Below are positions 52,783-60,995 of a stretch of DNA of 64,000 nucleotides, piece after piece. Source of the stretch: Bacteroidota bacterium (GTDB lineage Bacteria > Bacteroidota > Bacteroidia > Chitinophagales > Chitinophagaceae); NCBI GenBank assembly GCA_016868585.1, contig VGGR01000003.1, positions 1-64,000 of the forward strand, given 5' to 3'. The notes beneath the pieces are model-generated. The model was given only the letters and a program-made list of their open reading frames with translations, was not told where the DNA came from and ran no database searches. The first letter of the stretch is position 1. Each line of letters begins with the position of its first letter. The translations under genes were made by a program, and so were the position numbers.

Positions 52783-53490
52783 ATGCCTGCTAATTCTTCG
52801 GCCTCTTTTTCCTGGTGGCGCACTTTTAAACGAGTACTTTTTTACTTTTTTATTTTTCAATTTATATACATCCTGGCTTTGCGCTGGGTCAATCCTCCTA
52901 TAACCATTACACAGTTGAGCAATTGGCTAGCGGGTAATGGCATGCGCAGGGATTATGTAACCGCAAGTGAAATCTCGCCGTATATGCGGCTTGCGGTGAT
53001 AGCTTCGGAAGACCAGCTCTACACACAGCATTATGGGTTTGATTGGAAGCGTATACAAGAGGCAATGGCCTATAATAAACGAAAGCCTCAAAAATCAAGA
53101 GGGGGTAGCACCATCAGTCAGCAAACGGCTAAGAATGTTTTTTTATGGCAAGGCCGAAGCTGGATGCGAAAGGGGCTTGAAGTGTACTTTACCACTATGA
53201 TTGAATTACTATGGGGGAAGAAAAGAATTCTTGAGGTATATCTGAATGTAATTGAAATGGGCAAAGGGGTGTTTGGAGTGGAAGTGGCTGCACAATATTA
53301 TTTTGGAAAATCAGCCCTACAATTAACCCAACGAGAAGCAGCTATGATTGCCGCTGGGTTGCCCAATCCAAAAAAGTTTAAAATAAAACCAGCTTCTAAA
53401 TATGTGCAGAGTAGAAGTAATTTTATTCTCCGGCAAATGATGCATTTACAATCAGAGCCGACAATTCGAAAACTTATTGAGCATCGGTAA
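52783..53490 (+). CDS. mtgA: Monofunctional peptidoglycan glycosyltransferase MtgA
   Basis: MtgA polymerises glycan strands from lipid II. The 235-residue GT51 protein has one N-terminal membrane helix (about 14-34, KRVLFYFFIFQFIYILAL) and the family motifs ASEDQLYTQHYGFDW (catalytic Glu), SRGGSTISQQTAKNVFLW, KKRILEVYLNVIEMGKGVFGVE and REAAMIAAGLPNP. ATG at 52783 is used; TTG at 52777 is in the same frame. It is co-oriented with the GH3 gene and overlaps the NadR-like gene tail to tail by 17 bases. Confidence 0.94.
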   Translation: MPANSSASFSWWRTFKRVLFYFFIFQFIYILALRWVNPPITITQLSNWLAGNGMRRDYVTASEISPYMRLAVIASEDQLYTQHYGFDWKRIQEAMAYNKRKPQKSRGGSTISQQTAKNVFLWQGRSWMRKGLEVYFTTMIELLWGKKRILEVYLNVIEMGKGVFGVEVAAQYYFGKSALQLTQREAAMIAAGLPNPKKFKIKPASKYVQSRSNFILRQMMHLQSEPTIRKLIEHR

Positions 53491-54055
53491 CGAAAGAAGT
53501 TTCCAGGATTTGATTGACAGCACTAATAGCTAATCGTATTCTTTCTACATCTTTTCCATGTATGAGCGTCCAGGGAACAGCTTGCTTTTCCAACCAGTTA
53601 CGATAGAGGGTAAATAATTTTTCACGCGTTGCCTGATCGGGATATTCCCTTAATTGATCCTTTACCCAGGGTAAATCGGGTTGACAAAGGAAATAATGGT
53701 CTACGTTTCGCTTGGCTAATTGCTCCTCAATAAACGGATGACATTTATTGAAAACAAACTCGCACCATACCTTCATAACACGCATGTCCGTATCAATAAA
53801 ATACGGGATATCATAACCGTGCTCCAATAAAGGGGCAACCCTTTTTTCCAGTTTTGCTGCCAGCTGATCTTCCAGAGCAATTTGCCCCTTGGCAATGGAT
53901 AACAGGTCCTCGAAGCAATAATCTGTACCATGGGTAAGCAAATACTCGCGGGCATATTCCGGACACCAGATAGTTTCAAAATGTTCAGCCAGTTCTTGGC
54001 AGAGGGTGCTTTTTCCGGTGCTTTCGGGGCCTATGATTACAATTTTCTTAAGCAT
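53474..54055 (-). CDS. NadR-like nicotinamide riboside kinase/ATPase
   Basis: This 193-residue P-loop kinase has IVIIGPESTGKSTLCQELAEHF at the N-terminus (Walker A GPESTGKS), then WCPEYAREYLL and FIDTDMRVMKVWCEFVFN. It resembles the C-terminal ribosylnicotinamide-kinase domain of NadR without the adenylyltransferase or repressor domains. The gene overlaps pnuC by 8 bases, which supports phosphorylation of imported nicotinamide riboside as its role, trapping it as NMN. A thiamine-directed role is a less likely alternative, since PnuC relatives also carry thiamine. Confidence 0.82.
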   Translation of the reverse strand: MLKKIVIIGPESTGKSTLCQELAEHFETIWCPEYAREYLLTHGTDYCFEDLLSIAKGQIALEDQLAAKLEKRVAPLLEHGYDIPYFIDTDMRVMKVWCEFVFNKCHPFIEEQLAKRNVDHYFLCQPDLPWVKDQLREYPDQATREKLFTLYRNWLEKQAVPWTLIHGKDVERIRLAISAVNQILETSFVTDAQ

Positions 54056-54674
54056 GTGGTTTTTTCACTTTTTCTTTCCAACTATGCAATCCTGCAAAAG
54101 CGAGAAGCAAAAGTATTAAATAATAGAGCGCCGTAACCCTTAAACCTTTCACAAAATAGAGCGGCATCGATGTAATATTGGTGACTATCCACCAATACCA
54201 ACTTTCTATTTTTTTTTGTGTCATCAACCACATCCCTGTAAATGCGGCGGCGGAAGCCAATGCATCTGCCCAGGGGATAGCGCCTTCAAAAAAATATTCC
54301 TTTAATCCACTAAGCGATCCGTACAGAACAATATAGATAATCACAAAAAACAAAACATGTTGTATCCACTCTTGACTTGTAGCATAGCTGATCTGCACCA
54401 ACGGTTTTTCCGTAAGATCTTTCCGAGACCAATTATACCAACCGTAAAGGCTCATGATGGTATAATAAAGATTTACAACACCTTCTCCGGGTAGTTGAAT
54501 TTTAAAACTTAACCAGACATAAATAATGGTATTGAGTAGTCCTGTGGGATACACCCAGCTACTTGCTTTTTTACTAAACCAAACACTGACAATTCCTGCA
54601 GCTGCCGCCAACAATTCCGTCGAGGAGGTTTGAGTGATTGATTCCCAAAGATCCGCTACCAGATTGTTGCTCAT
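54048..54674 (-). CDS. pnuC: PnuC-family nicotinamide riboside transporter
   Basis: A 208-residue membrane protein with seven or so helices, of the PnuC family of facilitated vitamin transporters. Landmarks: AAAAGIVSVWFSKKASSWVYP (about 23-43), the helix with YYTIMSLYGWYNWSRK (family motif YGWYxW), and the late WYWWIVTNITSMPLYFVKGL. The ligand should be nicotinamide riboside because a NadR-like kinase overlaps it. The start overlaps the Nfu gene stop by 4 bases. Confidence 0.88.
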   Translation of the reverse strand: MSNNLVADLWESITQTSSTELLAAAAGIVSVWFSKKASSWVYPTGLLNTIIYVWLSFKIQLPGEGVVNLYYTIMSLYGWYNWSRKDLTEKPLVQISYATSQEWIQHVLFFVIIYIVLYGSLSGLKEYFFEGAIPWADALASAAAFTGMWLMTQKKIESWYWWIVTNITSMPLYFVKGLRVTALYYLILLLLAFAGLHSWKEKVKKPHA

Positions 54675-55267
54675 TCTGCTTCGGCAATCACTTCTTTTAC
54701 TTCAGGGATCATTCGTTTCATCATTCCTTCGACCCCTGCTTTGAGTGTGATCATAGAAGAGGGACAGCCACTGCAACTACCTTGCATGACCAAACTAACC
54801 GTACCCGCTTCATAGCTTTTAAATTGAATAGCGCCACCGTCCATTTCAACGGCAGGACGAACATAACTATCCAACAACGCCTTAATTCGTTTTACAACAT
54901 CGTCATCGTCAGCTACCACTTCATTGGAAACGCTTTGCTTTACGGCGGCTAATTCTTCTTCATTCACTACAAGCTTGGCTTCCTCTAAATAATCCTTTAG
55001 GAACTGACGAACCGATGGTATTACATCGTTCCAGTCCGTTTCTGCAGTTTTTGTAAGCGTAACAAAATTGCTGGCTATAAAAACGGCTTTAATAAAAGGG
55101 AAACCGAATAATTCGGTGGCCAGTGGCGAAGGTGCTGCACTGGCCGCATCTGGAAAGTCCACACTTTTTCCCGGGTATAAAAGTTTATTGGCCACAAACT
55201 TCATGGTTTCGGGGTTAGGGGTCATTTCCGTATAAATACTTACTATGGGATTGCCGGTCTTAATCAT
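54671..55267 (-). CDS. Nfu/NifU-type iron-sulfur scaffold protein
   Basis: This 198-residue protein has an Nfu N-terminal domain (about 10-90; YTEMTPNPETMKFVANKLLYP) and a C-terminal NifU-like domain (about 120-195) with GSCSGCPSSMITLK, whose two Cys (C-x-x-C) hold a bridging Fe-S cluster in the dimer. It delivers clusters to apo-enzymes. It is the first gene of an overlapping run with pnuC and the NadR-like gene. A perfect -7 box lies 19 bases before the ATG. Confidence 0.92.
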   Translation of the reverse strand: MIKTGNPIVSIYTEMTPNPETMKFVANKLLYPGKSVDFPDAASAAPSPLATELFGFPFIKAVFIASNFVTLTKTAETDWNDVIPSVRQFLKDYLEEAKLVVNEEELAAVKQSVSNEVVADDDDVVKRIKALLDSYVRPAVEMDGGAIQFKSYEAGTVSLVMQGSCSGCPSSMITLKAGVEGMMKRMIPEVKEVIAEAE

Positions 55268-55286
55268 ATCAGTTTAATTTGTTCTG

Positions 55287-55294
55287 CAAAAATA
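55287..55294 (-). promoter_or_regulatory. -7 box of the nfu-pnuC-nadR-like operon
   Basis: On the minus strand TATTTTTG matches TAnnTTTG, 19 bases before the ATG at 55267. Confidence 0.55.
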
Positions 55295-55349
55295 ACAAGT
55301 CTGGGGACCCATTGTTTACGAAGTAGGGAATCTGCTAATTTTCTGAAAT

Positions 55350-56087
55350 TCAATCAGTAAACCTTCCAGATTTTTTTAGTACCCGAATTAAAACGTAAAA
55401 GGCTGTCAGGGACGTAAGGCAAACGCCTAACAGTTGATCACGCCAAATCTCATCATAACAGGCCAATTCCGGATAACGCCAAACAGGAATAGGAGCAAAG
55501 AGGAGTAAAAAAATTCCAGCTAACCAAATGTATTGTGTGGTATGCTCTTTAAGTATCCATCGCTTCCAGTTGAATGCCATGCTGGACAATGTTCGGCCAA
55601 GTCCTTGCAAGCGCGGCCACCAACGATTAACATCGGCGCAATAAGCGTCATAGCCTGCCCCAAATTTTCCTCGCAGAAAATTTTCCTCTGCCAAAACAAT
55701 GGCTTGGTATATAAATAAAAATACCGGGACCATAATAGCCACATAGAAAAGGGAGTTGGCAAGGATGCCTACACCTAATAACATCAAAATATTTCCAACA
55801 TAAAGTGGATTTCTGCAATGACTAAAAATGCCCTCTGTAACAAGTCCGTCGGCATATGGTTTCCCTTCCTTACCTCCCCGGACAATATAAGCTAGTCCGA
55901 TGGTGGCACCGCGAACGGCTTGTCCCAACAGGGTTGTGAGTAAGCCCAGTATAATGGGCCACCAATAATAAGAGGGCCCACAGTTTGCTTCTGTAAATAG
56001 CAAGGGGGATGGTAAAAACAACGCACCGTAAAAAAAAATAAAGAGGATATTACGGTATTTGAAAAGGAAGTTACCGATTGTAACCAT
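55350..56087 (-). CDS. Isoprenylcysteine/phospholipid methyltransferase-like membrane protein
   Basis: A 245-residue multi-helix protein of the ICMT/PEMT-like methyltransferase group. The family core is FSHCRNPLYVGNILMLLGVG (about 98-117) and AEENFLRGKFGAGYDAYCADVNRWWP (about 152-177), corresponding to the SAM-binding RHPxYxG...EE region. Membrane helices flank both. Bacterial members methylate small lipids or unknown acceptors. It follows cmoA by 16 bases on the same strand and so may be co-transcribed. Confidence 0.8.
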   Translation of the reverse strand: MVTIGNFLFKYRNILFIFFYGALFLPSPLLFTEANCGPSYYWWPIILGLLTTLLGQAVRGATIGLAYIVRGGKEGKPYADGLVTEGIFSHCRNPLYVGNILMLLGVGILANSLFYVAIMVPVFLFIYQAIVLAEENFLRGKFGAGYDAYCADVNRWWPRLQGLGRTLSSMAFNWKRWILKEHTTQYIWLAGIFLLLFAPIPVWRYPELACYDEIWRDQLLGVCLTSLTAFYVLIRVLKKSGRFTD

Positions 56088-56103
56088 GAAAGTAAATTGA
56101 AGA

Positions 56104-56832
56104 TTATTTTTTTACGGCCAACAGACCGGTAAAATTGTACCATTTGAAAAACGTCTCACAATGTGCAAACCCCTGATCCCGAAGTAAACTGATATTCTCG
56201 CTCAATTTATAAGGGACCAATACGTTCTCCAATGCTTCTCTTTTTTGTGAAATCTCTAATTCGCTGTATTGGTTGCGGCGTTTGTAATTGTAATAGTAAT
56301 TGATAAAATTGCGATTGAAATCACTTTCTTCCGCTAAAATTTTTTCAACGATTATTAAAACACCACCGCTATTGAGTCCGCTTACAATATCCTGAATTAA
56401 TTTTTCTCTGTAAATGGGTCGAACAAACTGTAGTGTGAGACATAAAACTACTACGGATGCATTTTCAATTTCCACGCCCTGTCCCAGATCCTTGCATCGT
56501 AATTCATAAGGCCGACAAAATTTAATCTCATCAAATTTTGCTTTGCACTTGTCTAGCATCTCAGGCGAATCATCGATCCCAATGAATTTGATGGATTTGT
56601 CAACGAGTGTATCCATGCCAATCATGGTGGTTCCTGTAGAGCAACCAAGGTCATAGACAAAAGTGCCTTCTCTGGCATGATCGGCCGCCAACTCCGCTAC
56701 CATCCGTTGAATTTCGCCATAGAAAGGCACGGATCGGTTAACCATGTCGTCAAACACATGGGCTACGTTGGCCCCGAATTTAAAATCGCTGGCTTTGTTA
56801 ATCTCTTCGCGGAAAATCTGGTCTTTTGACAT
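56104..56832 (-). CDS. cmoA: Carboxy-S-adenosyl-methionine synthase CmoA
   Basis: CmoA converts SAM and prephenate to carboxy-SAM, which CmoB uses to form 5-carboxymethoxyuridine at tRNA wobble U34. The 242-residue protein has the typical opening DFKFGANVAHVFDDMVNRSV (about 16-35), then PFYGEIQRM, FVYDLGCSTGTTM (SAM motif I), IGIDDSPEML and VVVLCLTLQFVRP. cmoB is not in the window. With mnmG and mnmH this is the third wobble-uridine enzyme here. Confidence 0.92.
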   Translation of the reverse strand: MSKDQIFREEINKASDFKFGANVAHVFDDMVNRSVPFYGEIQRMVAELAADHAREGTFVYDLGCSTGTTMIGMDTLVDKSIKFIGIDDSPEMLDKCKAKFDEIKFCRPYELRCKDLGQGVEIENASVVVLCLTLQFVRPIYREKLIQDIVSGLNSGGVLIIVEKILAEESDFNRNFINYYYNYKRRNQYSELEISQKREALENVLVPYKLSENISLLRDQGFAHCETFFKWYNFTGLLAVKK

Positions 56833-56870
56833 ATACTAAGTTGCCCGCAAAATAACGAAATAACTAACCC

Positions 56871-58724
56871 CTATTCAGGCTGTTGTCCCCATTTCTCTGG
56901 CGAACGCCAAAGCGCGGAGAGTAATAATTCGCGCATATAGAAAAACTCCTTGGGAAGTTTGTCGTGTACTTTTTCAAACAAATCCCGATGATCTAAGAGT
57001 TCAAGTTTTCCTTCCTCTTTGTCAATGATCATCACTTTATCAAAGTCCTCTTTTGAAAAATTTTCCATTCCTCTCCAATCTATATCAACAAAACGGGGTC
57101 TCCATCCAATTGGACTTTCAACGGCCTGCGACTGCCCACGAATTCGGCCGACAATCCATTTTAGCACGCGCATATTTTGACCGTAGCCTGGCCATAGGAA
57201 TTGTCCATGTTGATCTTTTCTAAACCAGTTGACACTAAAAATACGTGGCGCATTGGAGAGATTTCTGCCGAATTGCAACCAGTGATTTACATAATCTCCA
57301 ATATGATATCCCATAAAAGGCAACATGGCAAATGGGTCACGACGAACTTTTCCCACTTCACCAAATGCCGCTGCGGTCATTTCGCTTCCCATAGTAGCAG
57401 CCAGATAAACACCAAAACTCCAGTTGAAACTTTGATAGACCAATGGCACACCGGTACTTCTTCTTCCACCAAAAATGAACCCTGAAATGTGAACACCATC
57501 CGGGTTTTCCCAATCCTCATCGATGGCAGGATTTTGATGTGCAGGTGCACAGAAACGAGAATTAGGATGTGCAGCAGGTTGCCCTGTGCCGGGATCATAG
57601 GGGTTGCCTTTCCAATCCGTTAATCCCTCGGGAACTTCTTTGGTTAGCCCTTCCCACCAAACATTTTTATCAGCGGTAATAGCCACATTGGTAAAAATGG
57701 TATTGGCTCTGATGGTTTCCATCGCATTGGGATTGGTATGATAATTGGTGCCGGGTGCTACACCAAAATATCCTGCTTCTGGATTGATGGCATGCAATGC
57801 TCCCTTTTTCCCTTTGTGTATCCAGGCAATATCATCTCCCACGGTGCTTACTTTCCAGTCGCTGAATTCTTTTGGCGGAACAAGCATCGCAAAATTTGTT
57901 TTACCACAAGCGCTGGGGAATGCCGCCGCTACATAAGTTTTTTGTTTATCGGGCGATTCCACACCCAGGATCAACATATGTTCGGCTAACCATCCTTCTT
58001 CACGACCCATCACTGAAGCAATTCGCAGGGCAAAACATTTTTTACCCATGAGGGCATTGCCACCATATCCGCTTCCATAGGAAATAATTAATCTTTCTTC
58101 AGGGAAATGCGAGATGTATTTTACATCGGGGTTGCAAGGCCAGGTATTGTCATTTTGAAGGCCACCCAACGGTGCGCCCACCGTATGCAAACATTTTACA
58201 TATCCTTTCTTTTGTAAATAAGGAAGTATTTCGCTGCCCATCCGAGTCATGATCCGCATACTCACCACCGCATATTCAGAGTCTGTAAGTTGTACGCCGT
58301 AACGTGAATAGGGCGAACCAACCGGACCCATACAAAAAGGGATCACATATAAGGTTCTTCCCCTCATGCTTCCTCTTAGCAGATCATTCAATTTGGTTTT
58401 CATTTCCAACGGATCCATCCAATTATTGGTTGGACCGGCATCATCTTTCCGAAGACTGCAAATAAAAGTGCGGTCCTCCACTCGAGCCACATCGCTTGGA
58501 TCACTAAAGCAAGCAAAACTGTTAGGTCTTTTTTCCGGGTTAAGACGAATAAAGGTTCCTTTCTTAACCAACAACTTGCAAAGATTATCATACTCCTCCT
58601 GTGAGCCGTCGCACCAATGAATGTTTAATGCTTCGCAATACTTGGAAATTTGTTTGACCCAGGTTTCTAATTCAGCACGGGCCTTGGCTGTTTCTGTAGA
58701 GAAAAAGTTAGAGGCTAATGTCAT
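56871..58724 (-). CDS. pckG: Phosphoenolpyruvate carboxykinase (GTP)
   Basis: The enzyme interconverts oxaloacetate and PEP with GTP at the entry to gluconeogenesis. The 617-residue protein is of the GTP class: [20 protein letters not shown] (about 65-84), [13 protein letters not shown] (the hyper-reactive Cys in the P-loop, about 264-276), [11 protein letters not shown] (metal Asp), [13 protein letters not shown] and [15 protein letters not shown]. Bacteroidota often carry the ATP type instead, so the GTP type is notable. The gene stands alone between cmoA and the MFS gene. Confidence 0.96.
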   Translation of the reverse strand: MTLASNFFSTETAKARAELETWVKQISKYCEALNIHWCDGSQEEYDNLCKLLVKKGTFIRLNPEKRPNSFACFSDPSDVARVEDRTFICSLRKDDAGPTNNWMDPLEMKTKLNDLLRGSMRGRTLYVIPFCMGPVGSPYSRYGVQLTDSEYAVVSMRIMTRMGSEILPYLQKKGYVKCLHTVGAPLGGLQNDNTWPCNPDVKYISHFPEERLIISYGSGYGGNALMGKKCFALRIASVMGREEGWLAEHMLILGVESPDKQKTYVAAAFPSACGKTNFAMLVPPKEFSDWKVSTVGDDIAWIHKGKKGALHAINPEAGYFGVAPGTNYHTNPNAMETIRANTIFTNVAITADKNVWWEGLTKEVPEGLTDWKGNPYDPGTGQPAAHPNSRFCAPAHQNPAIDEDWENPDGVHISGFIFGGRRSTGVPLVYQSFNWSFGVYLAATMGSEMTAAAFGEVGKVRRDPFAMLPFMGYHIGDYVNHWLQFGRNLSNAPRIFSVNWFRKDQHGQFLWPGYGQNMRVLKWIVGRIRGQSQAVESPIGWRPRFVDIDWRGMENFSKEDFDKVMIIDKEEGKLELLDHRDLFEKVHDKLPKEFFYMRELLLSALWRSPEKWGQQPE

Positions 58725-58792
58725 AAATAATGGCTAAAAATCTTTGAATCGGATTACCCAATCTGCTGCAAAGTTGCCAAGAAAAAATTAAA

Positions 58793-60010
58793 CTAACGAC
58801 TGTTTGCTGATTGGAATGTTAATTTGCTAATAATCAATGCACTAAACATAAAAATTGCTCCCATAAAAAAGGCCACTCCAGGGAAAAAAACAGGTCTGTA
58901 AGGGCCGGTAAAGTAGGAAAATAAATTGTTCATGACTAATGGCCCCAGCATGGCGGTGAGGCTCATAATGCTGGTCAACGCTCCTTGTAATTCGCCCTGA
59001 ACATTGGCGGGAAGAAGACCGGATAATATTGACTGAAGAGAAGGCATTGCAATACCTCCAAAACAATACGGGATTAAAAAAAGAAACATCATCCAGCCTT
59101 GTGCGGCAAAAACAAAAAGGGTTAAGCCCAGTGTATATAAGGAGAGCCCCAGGTAAATACTCCTCTTGTTCCCAATGTGTGGATTAATGACCCTGATTAG
59201 CACGGACTGAACAAATGCTACGAGAATACCCACTATTGCCAGGGAAAGTCCCACTTTGCTCTCGCTCCAGCTGAATCTGTAAATTGTAAAATAACTCCAT
59301 GTGCTCTGCACGGCCTGTGCACCCATGTAAATAAGAAAATAAACAATACCCAGATTTGTAACCTGCGGAAAGGAGGTAAAAATCTTTAATGCTCCAAATG
59401 GACTAACTCTTTTCCAATCAAAAGTTCTACGATTTTCTATGGGCAGTGATTCCGGCAATACAAAAAACCCATAGAGGCCATTGATCAGACATAAAAAGGC
59501 GGCGGCATAAAAAGGAGCACGAATTCCCCAGCCTGCCAACAGACCTCCCAATGCGGGGCCTAAAATAAAACCAAGTCCAAAAGCGGCACCGATCATTCCA
59601 AAATTTTTGGCCCGTGATTGTTGGTCACTGATATCGGCTATATAGGCGCTTCCCGTACTAAAACTTGATCCCGCAATACCGGCAAGTACCCTCCCCAGCA
59701 AAAGCCAAGCGTAGGTTGGAGCCCATGCAAGAAGCAGATAGTCTATGAAAAATCCAAAAATGGAGCATAATAAAACAGGTCTTCTCCCATAGCGGTCACT
59801 AAGATTACCCATAATGGGCGCACAAAAAAATTGGGTAAAAGAATACGCAAAGATCAGCACCGCTCCATAAGAACTGGCTTCATTGACGGACACTCCTTTA
59901 AGACTGGCTATTAATGAGGGTAAAACAGGGATAATCAGGCCTAACCCCATAACATCCAAAAACAGCGTCACAAAAATAAAACCAACCGCAGCCTTTCTTT
60001 TCTGGTGCAT
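58793..60010 (-). CDS. MFS transporter, TetA(TCR)-like
   Basis: A 405-residue major-facilitator antiporter with 12 predicted helices. Between helices 2 and 3 is the motif-A signature GNLSDRYGRRPVLL (about 68-81). GRVLAGIAGSSFSTGSAYIADI and GAAFGLGFILGPALGGLLAG (motif C, drug/H+ antiporters) follow. The sequence is closest in pattern to the tetracycline-resistance TCR family, but this group includes many chromosomal pumps of unknown substrate, so resistance should not be assumed. A perfect -7 box lies 3 bases before the ATG. Confidence 0.88.
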   Translation of the reverse strand: MHQKRKAAVGFIFVTLFLDVMGLGLIIPVLPSLIASLKGVSVNEASSYGAVLIFAYSFTQFFCAPIMGNLSDRYGRRPVLLCSIFGFFIDYLLLAWAPTYAWLLLGRVLAGIAGSSFSTGSAYIADISDQQSRAKNFGMIGAAFGLGFILGPALGGLLAGWGIRAPFYAAAFLCLINGLYGFFVLPESLPIENRRTFDWKRVSPFGALKIFTSFPQVTNLGIVYFLIYMGAQAVQSTWSYFTIYRFSWSESKVGLSLAIVGILVAFVQSVLIRVINPHIGNKRSIYLGLSLYTLGLTLFVFAAQGWMMFLFLIPYCFGGIAMPSLQSILSGLLPANVQGELQGALTSIMSLTAMLGPLVMNNLFSYFTGPYRPVFFPGVAFFMGAIFMFSALIISKLTFQSANSR

Positions 60011-60013
60011 TTA

Positions 60014-60021
60014 CAAATTTA
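60014..60021 (-). promoter_or_regulatory. -7 box of the MFS gene, giving a leaderless transcript
   Basis: TAAATTTG on the minus strand is an exact match whose last G (60014) is 4 bases from the A of the ATG at 60010, so transcription should start at the start codon. Confidence 0.5.
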
Positions 60022-60048
60022 ACAGGTTAAGGATACGGGGTGGTTTTA

Positions 60049-60056
60049 TATATTTG
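60049..60056 (+). promoter_or_regulatory. -7 box of the OmpA-family gene
   Basis: TATATTTG fits TAnnTTTG and ends 26 bases before the ATG at 60083. The divergent MFS promoter box lies 27 bases away. Confidence 0.6.
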
Positions 60057-60082
60057 CAATACTAACCTTCAATTTTATATTT

Positions 60083-60976
60083 ATGCGTTTACGTTCTGTT
60101 TTTTTCATTGCCCTTGCGCCACTTTTTTTGATTTCTTGTGTAAGTAGCAAAAAGTTTAAAAATGCACAAACCGAATTTGCAAAGTTGCAAGATCGGTATA
60201 AAACGCTGGAATCAGAAAACAATGCTTGTGGCGAAGAAAAAGGAATTCTTGCCCGTCAGAAAGAAACACTTGAGCGCGAGAAAGCATTACTAACCGCTCG
60301 GATTAAAGAATTGCAGGAACAAATTGAATATTGGAAAGCTAACAATAATCAAACGCTTAAGCAGCTTGAAAATTTGTCGGTGATTTCCACGCAGCAAGCG
60401 GAGAGTATTAAAAAGTCAATGGATAATCTGGGCATCAAGGATCTCTATATTCAAAGTATTCAGCAACAGATGTCCTTTAAGGATTCGCTTAATATGGCAT
60501 TAGTGATGAACCTAAAAGGTGCGATCGGAAATTTAGCCGATGAGGATATTAATATTAAAGTGGACAAAGGAGTGGTTTATGTAGACATATCTGATAAGCT
60601 GTTGTTCAAGGTAGGTAGCTATCAGGTTACTGACCGCGCTAATGAAGTATTAGGTAAAGTGGCATTGGTGCTAAAGAATCAACCTGATCTGGAATTTATG
60701 GTCGAAGGGCATACTGATGATGTAGCCTACAATGGCAGTGGTGTAATTAGTGATAACTGGGACTTGAGCGTGCTTCGTGCTACTACCGTAGTGCGTTTGT
60801 TACAGTCAAAATATGGGTTGGACCCGGCTAAAATGGCAGCTGCTGGCCGTAGTGAATACAAACCGGTTGCAGACAATAGCTCTAAAGAAGGACGTGCGGC
60901 TAATCGACGTACACGTATTGTGATATTGCCACAACTGGATCAATTCTTCAAGTTGTTGGAGAAACCAAAAGGATAA
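60083..60976 (+). CDS. OmpA-family peptidoglycan-binding lipoprotein
   Basis: This 297-residue lipoprotein has lipobox LISC (Cys19). A coiled coil (about 27-100; QDRYKTLESENNACGEEKGI onward) links it to a C-terminal OmpA-like domain (about 160-285): VEGHTDDVAYNG, SDNWDLSVLRATTVVRLL (Asp contacting diaminopimelate) and NRRTRIVI (Arg contact). It should tether the outer membrane to peptidoglycan. It is divergent from the MFS gene and converges on recQ. Confidence 0.9.
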   Translation: MRLRSVFFIALAPLFLISCVSSKKFKNAQTEFAKLQDRYKTLESENNACGEEKGILARQKETLEREKALLTARIKELQEQIEYWKANNNQTLKQLENLSVISTQQAESIKKSMDNLGIKDLYIQSIQQQMSFKDSLNMALVMNLKGAIGNLADEDINIKVDKGVVYVDISDKLLFKVGSYQVTDRANEVLGKVALVLKNQPDLEFMVEGHTDDVAYNGSGVISDNWDLSVLRATTVVRLLQSKYGLDPAKMAAAGRSEYKPVADNSSKEGRAANRRTRIVILPQLDQFFKLLEKPKG

Positions 60977-60995
60977 GCAGCGAATAACAGATGTA

